This document shows, one piece after another, positions 25,263-38,590 of a stretch of 64,000 bases of DNA. Source of the DNA: Chamaea fasciata (taxonomy: Eukaryota; Chordata; Aves; Passeriformes; Sylviidae); contig JARCOQ010000003.1 of the NCBI GenBank assembly GCA_029207755.1, positions 94,442,646-94,506,645 on the forward strand. The letters run 5' to 3'. The first letter of the stretch is position 1, and every line of letters starts with the position of its first letter. The notes under the pieces were generated by a model. The model saw only the letters and a list, made by a program, of their open reading frames with translations, did no database searches and was not told the origin of the DNA. The translations under genes and the position numbers were made by a program.

Positions 25263-28200
25263 GAAGGCCTGTATCATTCCAGGAACTACCCCCTTTAATA
25301 TGTTTCAGTACTAAATGTACACTTAAGTTCTTGAAAGGAAAGCAAAACCAAATGTTAAGCCTTCTTCCACTTCCATGAAGACCACCTCAGCAAATCCTAT
25401 TGTTTGATTTAGTTGCAGTGCTAGATGTTATGTATTACTTTAACTGGGTACTTTGTCCAGGTTTTCAGCATTACAAAGCTCTCCACCTGATTTTCAGAAT
25501 AACTTAACTGCATTCTCCATAAACAAAGAAATGGTGGCGGAAAAAAAACTATTCAAGGCAAAGTTAGCCACCAATGTTCCATATAAGGTACAAGACCCTC
25601 AATTTTGCAGCAAAGCTTCAACAGACAATAATTTCACCATCAGTTGCAAATCTGTATGCATGGAATGAAGACATTACACGCATTTTTGTAAGAGACTCAC
25701 AGAACTCAGGAAAAGGCTTATGTATTTTGACCTCTTCTAGATAAGCTAGAAATGGATCATTTCAAAGCAGATTCCATATTACCAACTCGTGTTGGTACTG
25801 AACAGTGTCATGTCTAGCAAACAAAACTGGGGATTGAAACAGACCTGACTATATTTAAAGTTTAAGTCACTATGCAAATTTAGCTCATTCAGTATGAAAC
25901 GTATTTCGCTGGTTTTGAGTTTCTGGCCCACTAGGGAACATGCTGGCTCATCATCTTCATCTGCTGATGGAATACTTTCTATCTTTATTTCAGCACACTC
26001 AGCTTTTGCATTAAAGCAGTGCCTTTTTTGTTAAGCATCTGTGGTTGTATTTGATATTTAGGATATAAAAAACCCCTACCTCCTGCTTGCAAGAGTCAAT
26101 TCCATAACACTACTTTTGCTGATTACTTTTGGGATTTTTCTGGCTTTTCAAAAAACAATTATATTTTTATTCAAAGTGAAAAGGTCAAATAAACCATATC
26201 AATGTCAAAGGCTTTATTGTGCTCAAGACTACACCAATGCAAATAATGCCTGTGCTGAAATTAGACTGCAAAAGCTGAGCTGCAATGCTAAGCATAGCCT
26301 TTGTATTCTGAAAAGCAAAGTACAGTTATAAGAACTGAACTCGGTTTTATTAAGGTCAAACTGATGATCTAGGAATGATCTACTGCTCTTTGATGTTGAC
26401 AAGCTTCTCCACGTTTCATCTACACACACTGTCTCTGCATTTTGATTCTCAAATCTCTGTATGGTCAGCTTCAAAATTTCTGCCAAGGGTACTATTGGCA
26501 CATAAGCTGGTTCACTTGATAGAAGTCCTAGCTTTCACAATGGTCTGGGAAACAATCTACAGCCTCAAGAAAAAAAACCAAAGAGTAGTAAATGTAACAG
26601 TTCTATACAGTTTCTACCAGTTTCTTTAGGGTAATGCTTTGTGAAATACTGACTGATTTTTTTTTTCTTTTTGCTTTGCATGAAGAAATACTTTTCTGCA
26701 CTGGCTAGAAAAATGGTTAAAAACAAAATTATATGAGACAAAGCGTATCTAAAATGGAAACATACTAAATAACAATACTGTACAAGGCCTCATTTGAAAG
26801 CCTGCTCACAATCCTTATCATCAATGTTTAAAACTAGCTGAGACAACAGCAGACCAAGAACAGAAAGCCTGTTTTCAAGGTAAAATGAAAATGAGCTTCA
26901 CAGAGTAAAACAAATTAAAGATGTTACTACTACCATGCAAAGGAATCAGACAGAAAAGTATTTTTGCTAGAGAACTAGAAAGCATGAGAAAAGAATAATT
27001 AATCTTGATAAGAAAAAAAAAAGACGAAAAGGAGAAAGAGTTTCAAGTCATTGTGAAAGATTCAGAAACTGCTTTCTGTAAAAGGATCAAGTGAGTATCT
27101 CCTGTTTTAATAAAAAATTTAGCACTTTCATAACATTTATATTGTTTGAACACCTGCAATATGTAAAAAAGTCTTGTTAACTTTAGCTGCACTAAGGGAC
27201 ATGGGGGCTGTTGAAATCTATGCTAGGATTTATTCTTGCTACAATTACTAATTCTCATTGCTTTTATGTTCCTTCAGCAGCAGTACAGCCATTACTAATT
27301 CTATCTACACCAGGCTCTATCAACTTAGAATTTCAAAAGGTATTCAATCAATCTGCCTCTCCTGCACCAAATGGTGACTCAAGCACTCAACTGTACTTCC
27401 ACTTACAGTATCCCATGGCACAATCCTGTAAACATGTGACCACAGTTTAAACCGGTAGGAGAAAGGTAGATAGCCCCTATGCATTACAGAACAGTTTCAG
27501 CAAGAGCTAGAAGTGGCACAGAACCATAAACTAGAGCCTAATCTGATCAGCGCAAACTCTGCAACCTGCAACATCCACCATCACATGGATGAAGCATCTT
27601 TGACAGCCATTATCACCCATGGTGTGCTGATATTATACTTCCCAGCTAAGTGCAACCAGACTTTGCAGAATACTCATTACATCAGCCTAGCCTAGCCATT
27701 TCGAAGTTCTTGAAATGAAAAAGCAAGCAGTACCACAATTTTCAACTGAAATTTAAGAACAGTATTAACAGTACTCTTCATACATACACTTTTAAGTCAA
27801 GTGAAATATTGGCTGTATATATAGTTTTTTAAAAGAAAAAACTAACAGTAATTACATCCCTTGGTTCAAATATGAGGAATTTCAGGCATGCAGGTGGGAT
27901 TCAACCACTGGCTCAAATTTGCCCAATATGCAACAAATGTGAAGGCAGATTTTTCCCTCAACAGTATCTCCAAACTTATTCTGTTATCTCAACCTCAAAT
28001 TCTGTCTCATCCTTCCGTAGTTGCTGGCAAAAGGCAGAAGTGTCAGGAGTAGAGAAGACACAGTCTAAATCTTATGGCAGAGACCAACACTTGTGGACCA
28101 GAGTAAGTTTTCCCATTATATTTTTCCTTACAGAGGATTTTTTTATTTTCCTATTTTTAGTTTTTTTTTGACACCTTCCCTGCTACATAGCAAATGAGCT

Positions 28201-31200
28201 GCTAAAAATACAAACATTCACCACTGAGAGAAAAGGGAGAAAAGAGGGGTGCAAGTCTCACTGTAGATGAAAAAATTAACACTCCCTTTCCACAAGAGTA
28301 GAGGTCACTTCTATCTGAGCTTCTTCAAGAAAAAAACAACTGGAAAAAAATATTTGAAGGTTACCTAACAAGGCAAAAAATTTTTTAATGAGAAAGACCA
28401 ACCAAATGAAATATAACCAGAGAAGTCTCCATGTAAACCTTGCCAGACCTCTCCATGAAAAGGTAATAACTTTCTTGAAATCTTGTCTTTTTGTAGAAGT
28501 GAAAAGCACTATTACACCATTTATAAAACAGTTATTTGTTGCACCAATTTAGCTTACATTAGTGTCTGGTTTATTTATTTTTTTTCCCATGGCCTCCTAT
28601 TTCTTGTTCAGGGACTGACAGTGTTTCCACAAAAGGCGAATGACCTTCTTGGTTCAAACAGCGATATCCAGCGGACTGACCTGCATGACGTAACACTGAA
28701 CAAGCACAGTCAAAGCAGACGCAGGACTCCAAGTCCATCCATGACAGAGAATTACTGTCCATGACTGAAGAATTCGCTTTTTTGGGAATCATGGCACCTA
28801 ACTTTACTGCTCATGGGAAAATACCTTTAAAGCAGGTGTTTCATCAGGGTGAAAAATAAGAATTTCCCAGAGAAAAGAAAGTCTTCCCTTAGCATTTAGT
28901 ATAAAGTAGATGTTTTCACCCCTGTTATAAGCATGGAACTGTAAAGCATCAGCCCACCATTAGTGCACAAAGACCTACATTTCTTTCAATAGTGTTAGCT
29001 TTTGTCTCAAGTCAGTCAAGCACAGGGCATTTCACCGCACTCTGGAGAGAAATCCTGTATATCTATCACTTCCTTGAGGTAGTCAAAATTTCTGTTTGGC
29101 TTCAAGTACTATAAATGAAACAGAAGCTCCAATACTCTCAAAGGCTTTTCTGGATAATAGATATAAAAGTAATTTAAGCTTGCCTTAGCCCTACTCCTCG
29201 AACAACACAGAAGAAAATACTATCTAAAGCAGTGCATAGCTTTGAAACAATATTTAAAGCATGTATTCCAGATGCTAATCTGTGGGTATTACAATGGCTT
29301 CAGACAAGACTTCAATCTATACTATTTAACATTTATATGCTCCTGTGAACAATTTCATGTTTTAACTCTGTGAATCAGAATTATCACCTTAGTGGTGCTT
29401 TACACTTGAAAAAATACACATAGATTGCACTGAAATTTTTCTGTGCTTTAGCTCTAATTTCCTAATTTTTATTCCAAACCATTAAAAAAAATCAAGAAAA
29501 AAATATTGTTATCCATGCCAGAGTATCTGGTTCATACTGAGCACAACAGTTGTCTGCCCACACATGCACACATATATCAAAAAGACCCCAATTTCATTCT
29601 AGCATGTCTGACCTCAATCTCTCTGTGCCTTGTTGTATTTTGAGTTAGCTGATTATATGCATCAAGTTATTTGTTTCAGTATGACCAGTGAAGGCCTGCA
29701 TGCTGCATATTTTCCTATCAGCTTGCCACAACATAAGCCATAAGAAGCTTGATTATCTGACTTATCACATTCATGATAGTAATAGTACGATCCTAGTAAA
29801 AGTGAATCAGGGATAAAAATAGTCTCAAAAATAATTTCCTGGGATTTCCTGGGTTTGGTTAGTATTAAGAAAGAGCTCATAATAGCAAGAAAATTAATAC
29901 TGTGGGGGACCACCAGATGGATGTTTTATTTTTCTAGTAACTAAATATAAACATGTCACACATCTTGCGATGAAAAACACAAAAATAGACCAAGCTCAGC
30001 TAAAACTCTTAAAACAAAACAAAAACTCCCATACTTTAGTTTACCAAATTAGTAGACAATGTCATGAAGGATTACAGCAGAAACATTATATGTATCACTC
30101 TGTAAAATTTTTCTAAAACAAATACCTATTTGTCACACTGAGCTGTCTTATTGATTTTATAGTTTATAATCTGCTAAGAGTTTCTCATCAAATTATAGTA
30201 TTGAAGGAACAGATTACTGCACAGCTTGATGAGGGTTCTTCCTTACCATAGTTCTACTTGATCCTACAGCAAATCTCTTCCTTTCTTGGAAAAGGAGTAA
30301 TTCATAAACTGAAGAATAAAAACTGGCTTTTTTTTCCAGTTTCAGATACACAGCACATATCCACAACATCTGAAGGAGTATGTACACATCTGATTTTATT
30401 GTGTTTTCATGGATGATTTAATTTCCAATTCAAAAGCAAAATGCTTTTTTCCCCTCACTGTGAACCACAGAGTCTTCCTCCATCCTTAAAAAACAACAGG
30501 TTCTGGACTCCTTCTCTATTCCAGGTCTATGCAGATATCAGGTACAAAAAACATTTTCTAATCTTAACTAAACATTAAAAGTTTTTGATTCAATTTTACT
30601 ACAATTCAAGTTGGCAAAGGAAATTTCAGAATGATTAAATCATTTAAAATCATATTGATCCAGAACAGACAGAAAGAAGCAAATAAAGAAATATTGACAA
30701 TATCAAACTCAATGTATATGCTTTCTAACAACAAAGGAAAAAGCAAAAATTCAGGTATTACACTGAAGAAAAGTTAGTCTGAGACCACAGAGATAGCTGA
30801 TTTTGTTTGTTTCAAAACTCATGAAATATTTTTACTTTCCTGCTTTGGTGCATAGTCTTCATTAAAATAAAAATGCCTAAGTCAAAAGTCACTCATCAAG
30901 AGGATATTTGGGCACATGTACATTTGTCTTGTAGCACAGTTGTCATAATTTTTTTGTCAGTGCACATTTCTAAACATTGAACTGCACAGTGAGTATAAAT
31001 AGCTGCATGTTAGATTTCCAGTTAAATCTGAGTTTTTCCAAAATAGTACTGGTTTTATTAAACCTAAATTGAGAAATACATATATAAAAAAGTTAAATGA
31101 TTGCTTCAATACGTATTTACCAAAGCAAGCCCATTTTAAAATTGCTAGCATATAGAGTGATGGTCTCTTTCAGCAGCTCCAACTAAAAATTCCATTTTTT

Positions 31201-34200
31201 CATTATACTGTGTTAGAAAAGCTCAGCAACACACATAAGTAGAGGTACTAATTAATGCAGAGACTGCTAGAATGGTGTTCATGTTCCAGCTTATATTTTT
31301 CTTTTCCAAGTTTGATCAATATTATCCAAGAGAGTACAGCTTTCAAAATAACAAGATAACAAGTCAGATGTAAACTGAACAGCAGAACAGGTATGCAAGC
31401 AAAATAAGTGAAACAGGAGGTGAAATCACAAGCAAAAAAAAAATTAAAGCTTCTGAGCTGAAGAGGTCTAAGAATTCTTAGTTCATATAATTACGTTGGC
31501 TTAGTTAACACATTTTTAACTGGCCACAAAAAAATCCAAAATGTACCAATAATGGCAAATTCACATACAGAACTTCAATTTTACTTCACAAAATACACTT
31601 CAGGAGGCATGAAATCTGTCTTGGAATTCTCTTGGGAAGCAGATTTTCACAGATCTACTGAACCATCTGGCATTCATAGATTACCGAAAGAAACACTGAA
31701 ATCATCTCTGAAATTACAGAGAAGTGGGCCAGGCCTGATTTCCTGAAGAACTGTAACCATGAAAACAAGCAACTCTGATGCATTTAGTTAACACAAACTG
31801 AATTTACCACCTCATGGTACCACCTAATCAAAAGAGGTTGATGTTGCCTCAATTGCTTTAAACATAGATAGGGAACACTCAAGAAGGTTAAAGTAAATAA
31901 ATAATAGAAAATATAAGGACTGGAGTTTAGTGCAAATCCATTAGAGGTTTTAGGAGCCCAAATCTTACTGATCTCAGTGAGCTCACAGCTCAGAATTTTC
32001 TATTTGTGTTATTATTAAAAATTTGAGAGGAAAGAGAAAATGACTTTTGACAAAGAGCTCATCAATCTGTTTGGCAATCAAAAGAAAGACGAAGGAAGAC
32101 CAAAAAGTGATTTGATTACAGCACAAGTGTCTCAAAGACAACAAGAGGGGAATAAAATAAAGCACCTCTGCATAGCAAAGGGCTCTTTAATATAGTGAAG
32201 AAAGCCACAACAAATACTGTCTAAAAGCTGCAGACAAATTCATGTAGGAAGACATGAATTTTTAATAACGAGGTTGACGAATCCCTCAAATCATCATTGA
32301 AGGAAGATGGAGTATTTTTAGCTTCTTAAAAACAGTGACAACTTTCTCATCTGCCTTCATATCCTCATCAGGAGGCCTGATACAGCACTTCTTTCAGTAT
32401 GCAAGAAAATAAATGTATGCCTATTGGGACAATAAAAATCTGTTAATATTTTATTTTATTTTCAAAGTGAAATTTTTTTTTCTAAAAAAAAACCTAGTCA
32501 AAATCCATATTTTGGGTTTTTTTTTTTTAATTTTACTGTAATCAGGTTGGAATTTATTGCATTCAAAAATCCAAAGAAGAGAGCAAATATTTTTCTTAAG
32601 AAAAAAATTTAAAATATTTAGTTTAATAATCGTGGAAGGTAAGAAAGACAGTGCTTCTGAGAGCAATCTAAAAAAAAATAATTCTTAAATATTCAGGCTT
32701 CACAGCCGTACGTTCCCACGAGTTTCTTGAGTAAATCAAATGACCCCTTAAAAATGCAGACAACATCATTACTTTCTCCAAATTATCCTAAAATACTTAT
32801 ATTGTTATCAAATAACTGTTTTTGTGTTTAATATGAGTATTTTGTCTTACAGTATTGTAAGAAATTAAGCCCATGGTGAGATTTGATAATTGTGAATGAA
32901 TAATGAAAGAATACAGCTTGGAAGGAAGAAGCTTCCATTTTCATCCCCACTCCTGTCTCCAGTCTGCTTCCTGATTGTTTCAGCATCTTGGCAATTTCAA
33001 GTGATTCTTTTCCAAACATGTGAAACAGTCCTTCTCTGATTAGCTGAGCTGAAGAAAAAGTGAAAAATATCTGACTTCTGATTTGAACAAACTGCCTGTT
33101 ATTGATTTAGTTCTCACCAACATTCACCTCAAGCCAGGTCCAACTTTCACTAGCAGATCACTACTCCTGCTGCCACCAGTTCAGCTGGGAAACCACATTC
33201 ACTGTAACATTTTCAGAATTGTATACTATTCTTAAACTGTTAGGAGGGTAGGCAGGTAAATAACCATTTAATTTTGGTTACTTGCTGCTCCATGGCAGAA
33301 CCCCAAGCAGAAAAAACTACAAATCATAATACTAATGAAAATCTAATATCTCGGATCAGGTATTCCAGGAGTAACAAACTATGAACCTAATGTATCTAAA
33401 AAATTGTCCTAATGAAATAAACTCCTGAGTTTACAATGTCCAAGTAGTCACTAAAGAATCATGGGTTGTTTGTATTACAGATGTGGTACAGAAGTCCAAA
33501 GAATCATCTATCCAGAAAAAGAAAAGCTAGGTTGAGGTAATAAATCTTGGAAGAGCGAGTCAGCCCTTTTAAAGTAGATTTTTACAACAGAGGGGACAAG
33601 TAGAAAAATGAAGATGCAAATGCCTAATTCTAGTAAAGAACGCATGAATTTTCATGCTCATAAGCAAATAAATTTTTTTTATTTAGTGAGTCTTCAGAAA
33701 AATGTCTACTCATGGAGAAACTTCATGCTTCACTGAATCACAATAACTGTATCAGCTGTTATTTTGTTGCGTTTTTTTGTCCTGGTTGTTTTGGGGTTTT
33801 ATTTCCCAAAACTGTAAAAGGTCTGTGCAATTTTTAAACTGCATCTAAATAAAATATATGGTATTCCCAAGATTCTGAAAACATTTAAAACACTACTAAA
33901 GCTCATGTTACAACTAAATGCATTACCTTAAGCATTATTCAGTTACATGAAAACAATCTCCTTGCATCTGAGTTCAAGTATCACATTATCAGTTTAGAAA
34001 ACCATGTTTTTCATTTGTTCTTCTTGCATTTGAAATAGGTTATATTATATTACTTATCTATATAATTAAAGTACACAGAAAATAATTAAAAATGTTTCAT
34101 CCACAAGTCTAGCTTTTCTTTCATCTAATGAGAAGAGTTAATACTTCAACCTTCCTACTACTTGTATAACTGTTGCAAAACCAAATGATGGTAACACAAT

Positions 34201-35435
34201 GCCATGTTGCCCCTTCCCCAACCAAAGGCAAGTCCTTATTACTTGCAACACAGACCAGCTTGATGCTCAACATTAAAACCTACCTCCACACTAGCCATTA
34301 TACCTAACACATAGCTTCCTAAAGATAAGATTCATTCACTCTTCTGTTGGTTATCTATATGTATTCTTTAAACCAGAAAGACACAAAAATTGTTGAATAT
34401 GTTTTCTACAGATCACTGTCGAAGAACAGCTGTTGCAGTAACTACTCTGCAATAAAGATTGATATGTATGTGTTATAACTGCTAGATACCTCTGTTGAAA
34501 TAATTTGCACTACAAATAGGCAGAAACAGATTACTGACAGGAGGTAAGGCCTTATGGCTCTTTCTATTTCATCCCCCAGCATTAACACATCCCCTGTGAA
34601 AGGGACTGTGACTCTTGACTTCAACCTTAATTGCTCCCTGCGATAAGAAAAAACCTTTAGCCTTTAGAAACAGAGTATTTCTTTGGATTCAGAAAGCATT
34701 TGAATTGTTACCTATGGAAATGTAGTCTGCAACAGAAAGACAAATATACCATGCCATCATTTAGACAAGATCCTACTGCTCCTTGCATTCCTCAAAGATA
34801 AATTTGTAAATTTCGAGAAATTGCTAGAAATCCCCAGTAGCAGACTGAGTCTCTATTTTAGTTTCAAAGAATCTTGAAAGCCATTCAGCAGATGGATCTG
34901 GAATATTTTTACCTTGTCACTTGCACCTGAATAGAAGAACACTCCCTTCAATATAGCAAATGTGTGCAAGCTTTAGAAACCTATTCTCAGTTGGTCAGGG
35001 CTTTGGTAAGAAAGCTCAGTTTTAATAGCCAGAAGACCAGTTCCTCTCTCTTGGATGACAGCTATTGAGTACAGACCACTAGAGTCTTTTCCTCGTAAAA
35101 GTCCTACAACACAATAACAATTCTTGACTCTTGGGAAGTCTCTAATCTGCAGAAGTCACATTGACAGCTCATCTTAGGACTCCTACGTTGGACCCTTCAA
35201 CAGACACACATATCAAGAACACGTATGATGAGAAGATATGAAAAAGAATGTAAAGACAATGAAACATAATTTATCTTAAGTTTTAGTGAAAAGCTCTAAT
35301 TACTCTTTGCCTGAAACACACTTTTCATTGTGGTCTATTATCAAGCTCAATTTTAGCTCTATTTGCAGAAATAAAAAAGAGATATTTTGTTTAATTTTAT
35401 TTTCAAGTGAGCATGCAATACATGAAAACGTAAGT

Positions 35436-35483
35436 ACATATATATAAAAAATATATGTATATATGTATGTGTATATATATGTA
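35436..35483. repeat. TA/TATG-rich simple repeat
   Basis: Alternating TATA and TATG units, imperfect, about 45 bases, inside SH3YL1 intron 9 roughly 620 bases downstream (in transcript sense) of exon 9. Confidence 0.85.
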
Positions 35484-35969
35484 ATATGGAATGCAAATAC
35501 AGCACCGTAAGATTCCCCTGGTAAGAGCTGAAAGTGCTTTAAACATAAGAGAATCAATAGAACAACAGACAAGTAATATCTTTAGTGTAACACAGAGTTA
35601 TTCCAGTATAAAAACCTGAGGAAGAAATGTAAATCTGTGTTTATGCCAGCATAATCAGGTATCATCTGTGGAAGCACTTTTAAAATTAAAACAGGAATTG
35701 TTGTGCATTGCATAAGGACTTGGACAGAAGCTTGTTATATCAGCTTATTTTTCATTTCAATTAGGTGGTAACATAAAACAATTTTACTACTTCAAGTGCA
35801 CTTTTCAAGCTCACAGAATAAAACAGAAGAACTTGTGCTGCTCATAAAAACAATATAATCATTAAAATGTAAAGCCAGGGAAAGAGATTAATGTTTATGA
35901 AATATTTTCAGGAGATCATACCAGATGTCTTTTTAATGCATGGACAATATAGAAAAATATCAATGGCCA

Positions 35970-36037
35970 GATATTTTTACACATCTTTCAAAGTGTAAAA
36001 GTGTAAAAGTGTGATATTTTTACACATCTTTCAAAGT
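35970..36037 (+). repeat. 25-bp direct repeat, period 43 bp
   Basis: The 25-base unit beginning 'gatatttttacacatc' occurs at 35970-35994 and again, identical, at 36013-36037. Between the copies is a short 'gtgtaaaa' tandem partly complementary to the unit. It lies about 62 bases inside intron 9 from the exon 9 donor. Confidence 0.9.
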
Positions 36038-36099
36038 ACTTTTAGGACTTCTCAGATTCTACACTGTATTAATAAAATAAGGTTAAGCTTAGTACTTAC

Positions 36100-36156
36100 C
36101 CACAGATGCATAATCATTGGGAAGTTCAGGATAAAGTTTGTTTGTATTCTTTTTAG
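36100..36156 (-). CDS. SH3YL1: SH3YL1 exon 9 (linker)
   Basis: A 57-base exon coding residues 257-275, with TTTCAG acceptor and GTAAGT donor. The peptide NKLYPELPNDYASV corresponds to the human EYKLYPGLSSY region. It is part of the unstructured linker between the SYLF and SH3 domains. The tyrosines could be phosphorylation sites, which is only inference. Confidence 0.93.
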
Positions 36157-36864
36157 CTGAAAGAGAAAATTAAGTAGCAACTTATTTGACATGATAACAT
36201 ATATTGTTGTATTTCATATACTGCTCTTCTAATACAAGTTCAACAGTTGTTAATTGATTGCAGTTAACTAAGGAGCAGTGCAGAAGAAAAATACAGACTT
36301 TGCCTCATATCCTTAACCAGAGAATTAAGTTAACAAGAGTTAACTTAAAGCCTCACTTTGAATGAAAGCACTTTGTTAAGATAAACTGTTAAAGAGCCAA
36401 AATTTTTCCTCCTTCGCTCTACTGTGAAACCTCTAATGATGAAAAGATAATAACAACCTAAAGAGAAACTGTGGTTTCTAGAAACCTCTGGTTTCTAGAA
36501 CTCAGACCAGCACTTTCTAGTAGGACTGTTATTATTACTAAGAAGTTTCATTGTACTATGGGGCTTCTATGTATCCAGTAATGTGAATATTTCCTTCGAA
36601 TTATTACATGATTCTGTAACTATAAAAACACTTTCTCTATAGCAAATCTGTCAGAGAGGAAAGGTTTGTTAATATAAAACAAACAAATCCTTTAGTCTTT
36701 ATCACTCATGGCACTATATCAACATGCTTTCAGTGTTTTTCCAAGGAAGAGTACTTAAAAAACATTTTATAGAGGCAGCTGCTATAATAACTGCATAGTA
36801 TTAGTTAGCTTTAATGCTCTAATTTTATGAAGAGAATCAATTAGCCATTATCAAAAATTTTCAC
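36157..36864 (-). other. SH3YL1: SH3YL1 intron 8
   Basis: About 0.7 kb of AT-rich intron; nothing else recognised. Confidence 0.9.
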
Positions 36865-36937
36865 CTGGTGGTGTAGGTCTAACAGCGGGTTTAGGTGGTT
36901 CTGGTCTGGATGATGGTCTAGCAGGACAGTCATTTAC
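36865..36937 (-). CDS. SH3YL1: SH3YL1 exon 8 (proline-rich linker)
   Basis: A 73-base exon coding residues 233-256 (VNDCPARPSSRPEPPKPAV and on), one third proline. Only one of the three frames is open and it matches the phase of exon 7. The acceptor is CTTTAG and the donor GTGAAA. The human linker is likewise proline-rich but not alignable residue by residue. The RPEPPKPAVRP run could be an SH3 ligand, possibly for intramolecular contact with the gene's own SH3 domain (inference). Confidence 0.9.
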
Positions 36938-37597
36938 CTAAAGTACACAAATTTCTTAAAAACATAGATTCACATCTGGACATAGATTGTCAATTTAGAG
37001 CCTAGAAGTATGACAAGTTACACTGAAAAAAAATAAAATTGCTCTTTCTCCACTAAACTTGTAGGAACTCAAGAAGCATACTAAACACTAGTGACATACA
37101 CATGACACTGAAGTAAATCACCATGGATTTACTTCAGTGTCATGTGTATGTTTTTTAGAAAGCTGAAAATAAATGCTTGTCTATCAGTAACATCAACATC
37201 TGTAAGCAAATATCTTCTACAGTCCCAGTATTACATTATAAATGTGATTGTTTGAATGGAAGTCAGAAAAAGTAGAAAAATTAAGTGTATCCAATTTGCA
37301 ATTAACTTGACTAAAAATACTTCATCAAACACTCCTAATCATCACTCAGATTTGATAATAACAAAACAAGGATATACTTTGTTATTCTGGAAGATGCCAA
37401 GCAAACTCAGCAACATTCTTGTCCCAAAGAGCCTAGCAGTTCAAGTACTGGAACAAATGTTCTACGTGCAGCAACTGACACGTGCTACACCTTCATTCAA
37501 TAGAGAAGTTAAACATGACTCATGAACAACAGCATTAACACTGACTAGGAACAGCTCAGGAGCAGGGAAAGCCTATATGAAAAAGAAGTGCACAAAC
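36938..37597 (-). other. SH3YL1: SH3YL1 intron 7
   Basis: About 0.66 kb. It contains the perfect inverted repeat at 37094-37151, listed separately. No other element recognised. Confidence 0.9.
37094..37151. repeat. Perfect inverted repeat, 26-bp arms, 6-nt loop
   Basis: The left arm (37094-37119, starting acatacacatgacactg) is the exact reverse complement of the right arm (37126-37151). They are separated by the six bases accatg. The 58-nt foldback lies in SH3YL1 intron 7, about 157 bases upstream of exon 8 in transcript sense. It could fold as a strong hairpin in either strand's RNA. It might be a miniature inverted-repeat element, a templated foldback, or a small-RNA precursor; the sequence alone does not decide. 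Confidence 0.97.
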
Positions 37598-37760
37598 CCT
37601 TCTTTGTTCCCTCACAGATTTTCCTGGATTATTTTTTTGCTCTTCATTTTCATACACTTCAGTGAAGGATGCTAGGATTTCATAAAGGTCATCAGCTTGA
37701 GCAGGGAAAGGTACATCACCAAGCAGGATGGCACTAGCACGAATGTCCTGCCCATAAAAC
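37598..37760 (-). CDS. SH3YL1: SH3YL1 exon 7 (end of SYLF region)
   Basis: A 163-base exon coding residues 178-232. The acceptor is TATCAG and the donor is GTTTGT, a weaker 5' splice site than the others, chosen because it gives the only open phase into exon 8. The peptide FYGQDIRASAILLGDVPFPA, then QADDLYEIL, aligns with human FYCQDIRAYDILFGDTPRPAQAEDLYEIL. A charged stretch ending KSVREQRR follows, as in human KAAREQRK. Confidence 0.95.
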
Positions 37761-38461
37761 CTGATACAAAAAAAAATAAAGACTGCAGGTATTTGATTAT
37801 TATTCCATTTCAACCTCTAGATAAATTCACTTTGTGCAAATGCTCCCTATCTCCATCCCTAGCCCTGCATTTTTCCTACTGATCATATACTGAGAAATGA
37901 CAGAACTATTTTAAAGCTCTTAATTTGGAAAACTGACCACTGCTCCCATTGTCCTATACCACTTGGGAGGAGGCGGTAGAGAAGCTGTGATTGAAGAGGA
38001 GCCCAGTAAATAGAAGGTGTGTGGGGGAAATGTGTTGCATTCTAGATTTGTTCTTCTTATTATCTTGTTCTCTTATTAACTGAAAATAAATTAAACTAAT
38101 TTCCCCTTGATGAGGTTGGAGTTTTTTTGACTGAAATAGCAATTGGTAAGTGATCACACTGCCTTTATCTCAACTTATAAGTTTGTCATCATACTTTTTC
38201 TCCTCTCATCCTGTTGGGGAGTGACAAAGCAACTGGTGGCTAGCTAAGGTCAACTGGCTACAGATAAATAATCCCTAGACATTTAGCATCATCTCAATAC
38301 CCATTGCAAGATGTCTAAATTGAAGAAACCCTTGTCCCTCAAGAAATTTCAAACTGAACATAGTATGTTGTCACAAAAACCTCTTTTTCCAAAGTGAATG
38401 TGTACTAATTAATTCTGTCACTATGCTTTCACTGAACCTTTTAGATATTAAGACAGCTTAC
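37761..38461 (-). other. SH3YL1: SH3YL1 intron 6
   Basis: About 0.7 kb. Roughly half is an inserted LTR fragment on the opposite strand. Confidence 0.9.
37935..38262 (+). mobile_element. ERV LTR fragment in intron 6
   Basis: Contains, in order, a 'cttgggaggaggcggtagag' stretch (37962-37981), a 'gtgtgtggggg' stretch, an AATAAA signal at 38086, 'ctaatttccccttgatgagg' (38096-38115), 'agcaattggtaagtgatcac' (38138-38157) and a terminal 'tcctgttggggagtgacaaa' (38209-38228). This order resembles an avian ERV LTR 3' half I recognise. The 5' end is uncertain and no target duplication was found. It is opposite in sense to SH3YL1. Confidence 0.62.
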
Positions 38462-38590
38462 TTGCGATTTGTTTCTTTCCTTTCAATTAAGCAGGTTCCT
38501 TCCAGAGATACACCTGCAAACAGTCCTCGAGATTTGCAGTATGTACAGACAGCAGCAGAGCTTCTCAGGGCAACATCCCCTTCTAAGTTT
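38462..38590 (-). CDS. SH3YL1: SH3YL1 exon 6 (SYLF core)
   Basis: A 129-base exon coding residues 135-177, the most conserved block: NLEGDVALRSSAAV, then TYCKSRGLFAGVSLEGTC and LIERKETNR, nearly identical to human (NLEGNVALRSSAAVFTYCKSRGLFAGVSLEGSCLIERKETNR). The SRGLFAG motif is the hallmark of SYLF/YSC84 proteins from yeast to vertebrates. The acceptor is TTGTAG and the donor GTAAGC. Confidence 0.97.

Larger units (their letters stand above)
12078..36099 (-). other. SH3YL1: SH3YL1 intron 9 (24 kb)
   Basis: The largest intron of the gene, separating the SH3 exon from the rest. It is AT-rich and holds one ERV LTR fragment, two CR1 fragments, a diverged direct repeat near 18.8-19.3 kb and a TA/TG repeat near 35.4 kb. 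I found no nested gene: open frames on both strands are under about 110 codons and none has a recognisable domain. Confidence 0.85.
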
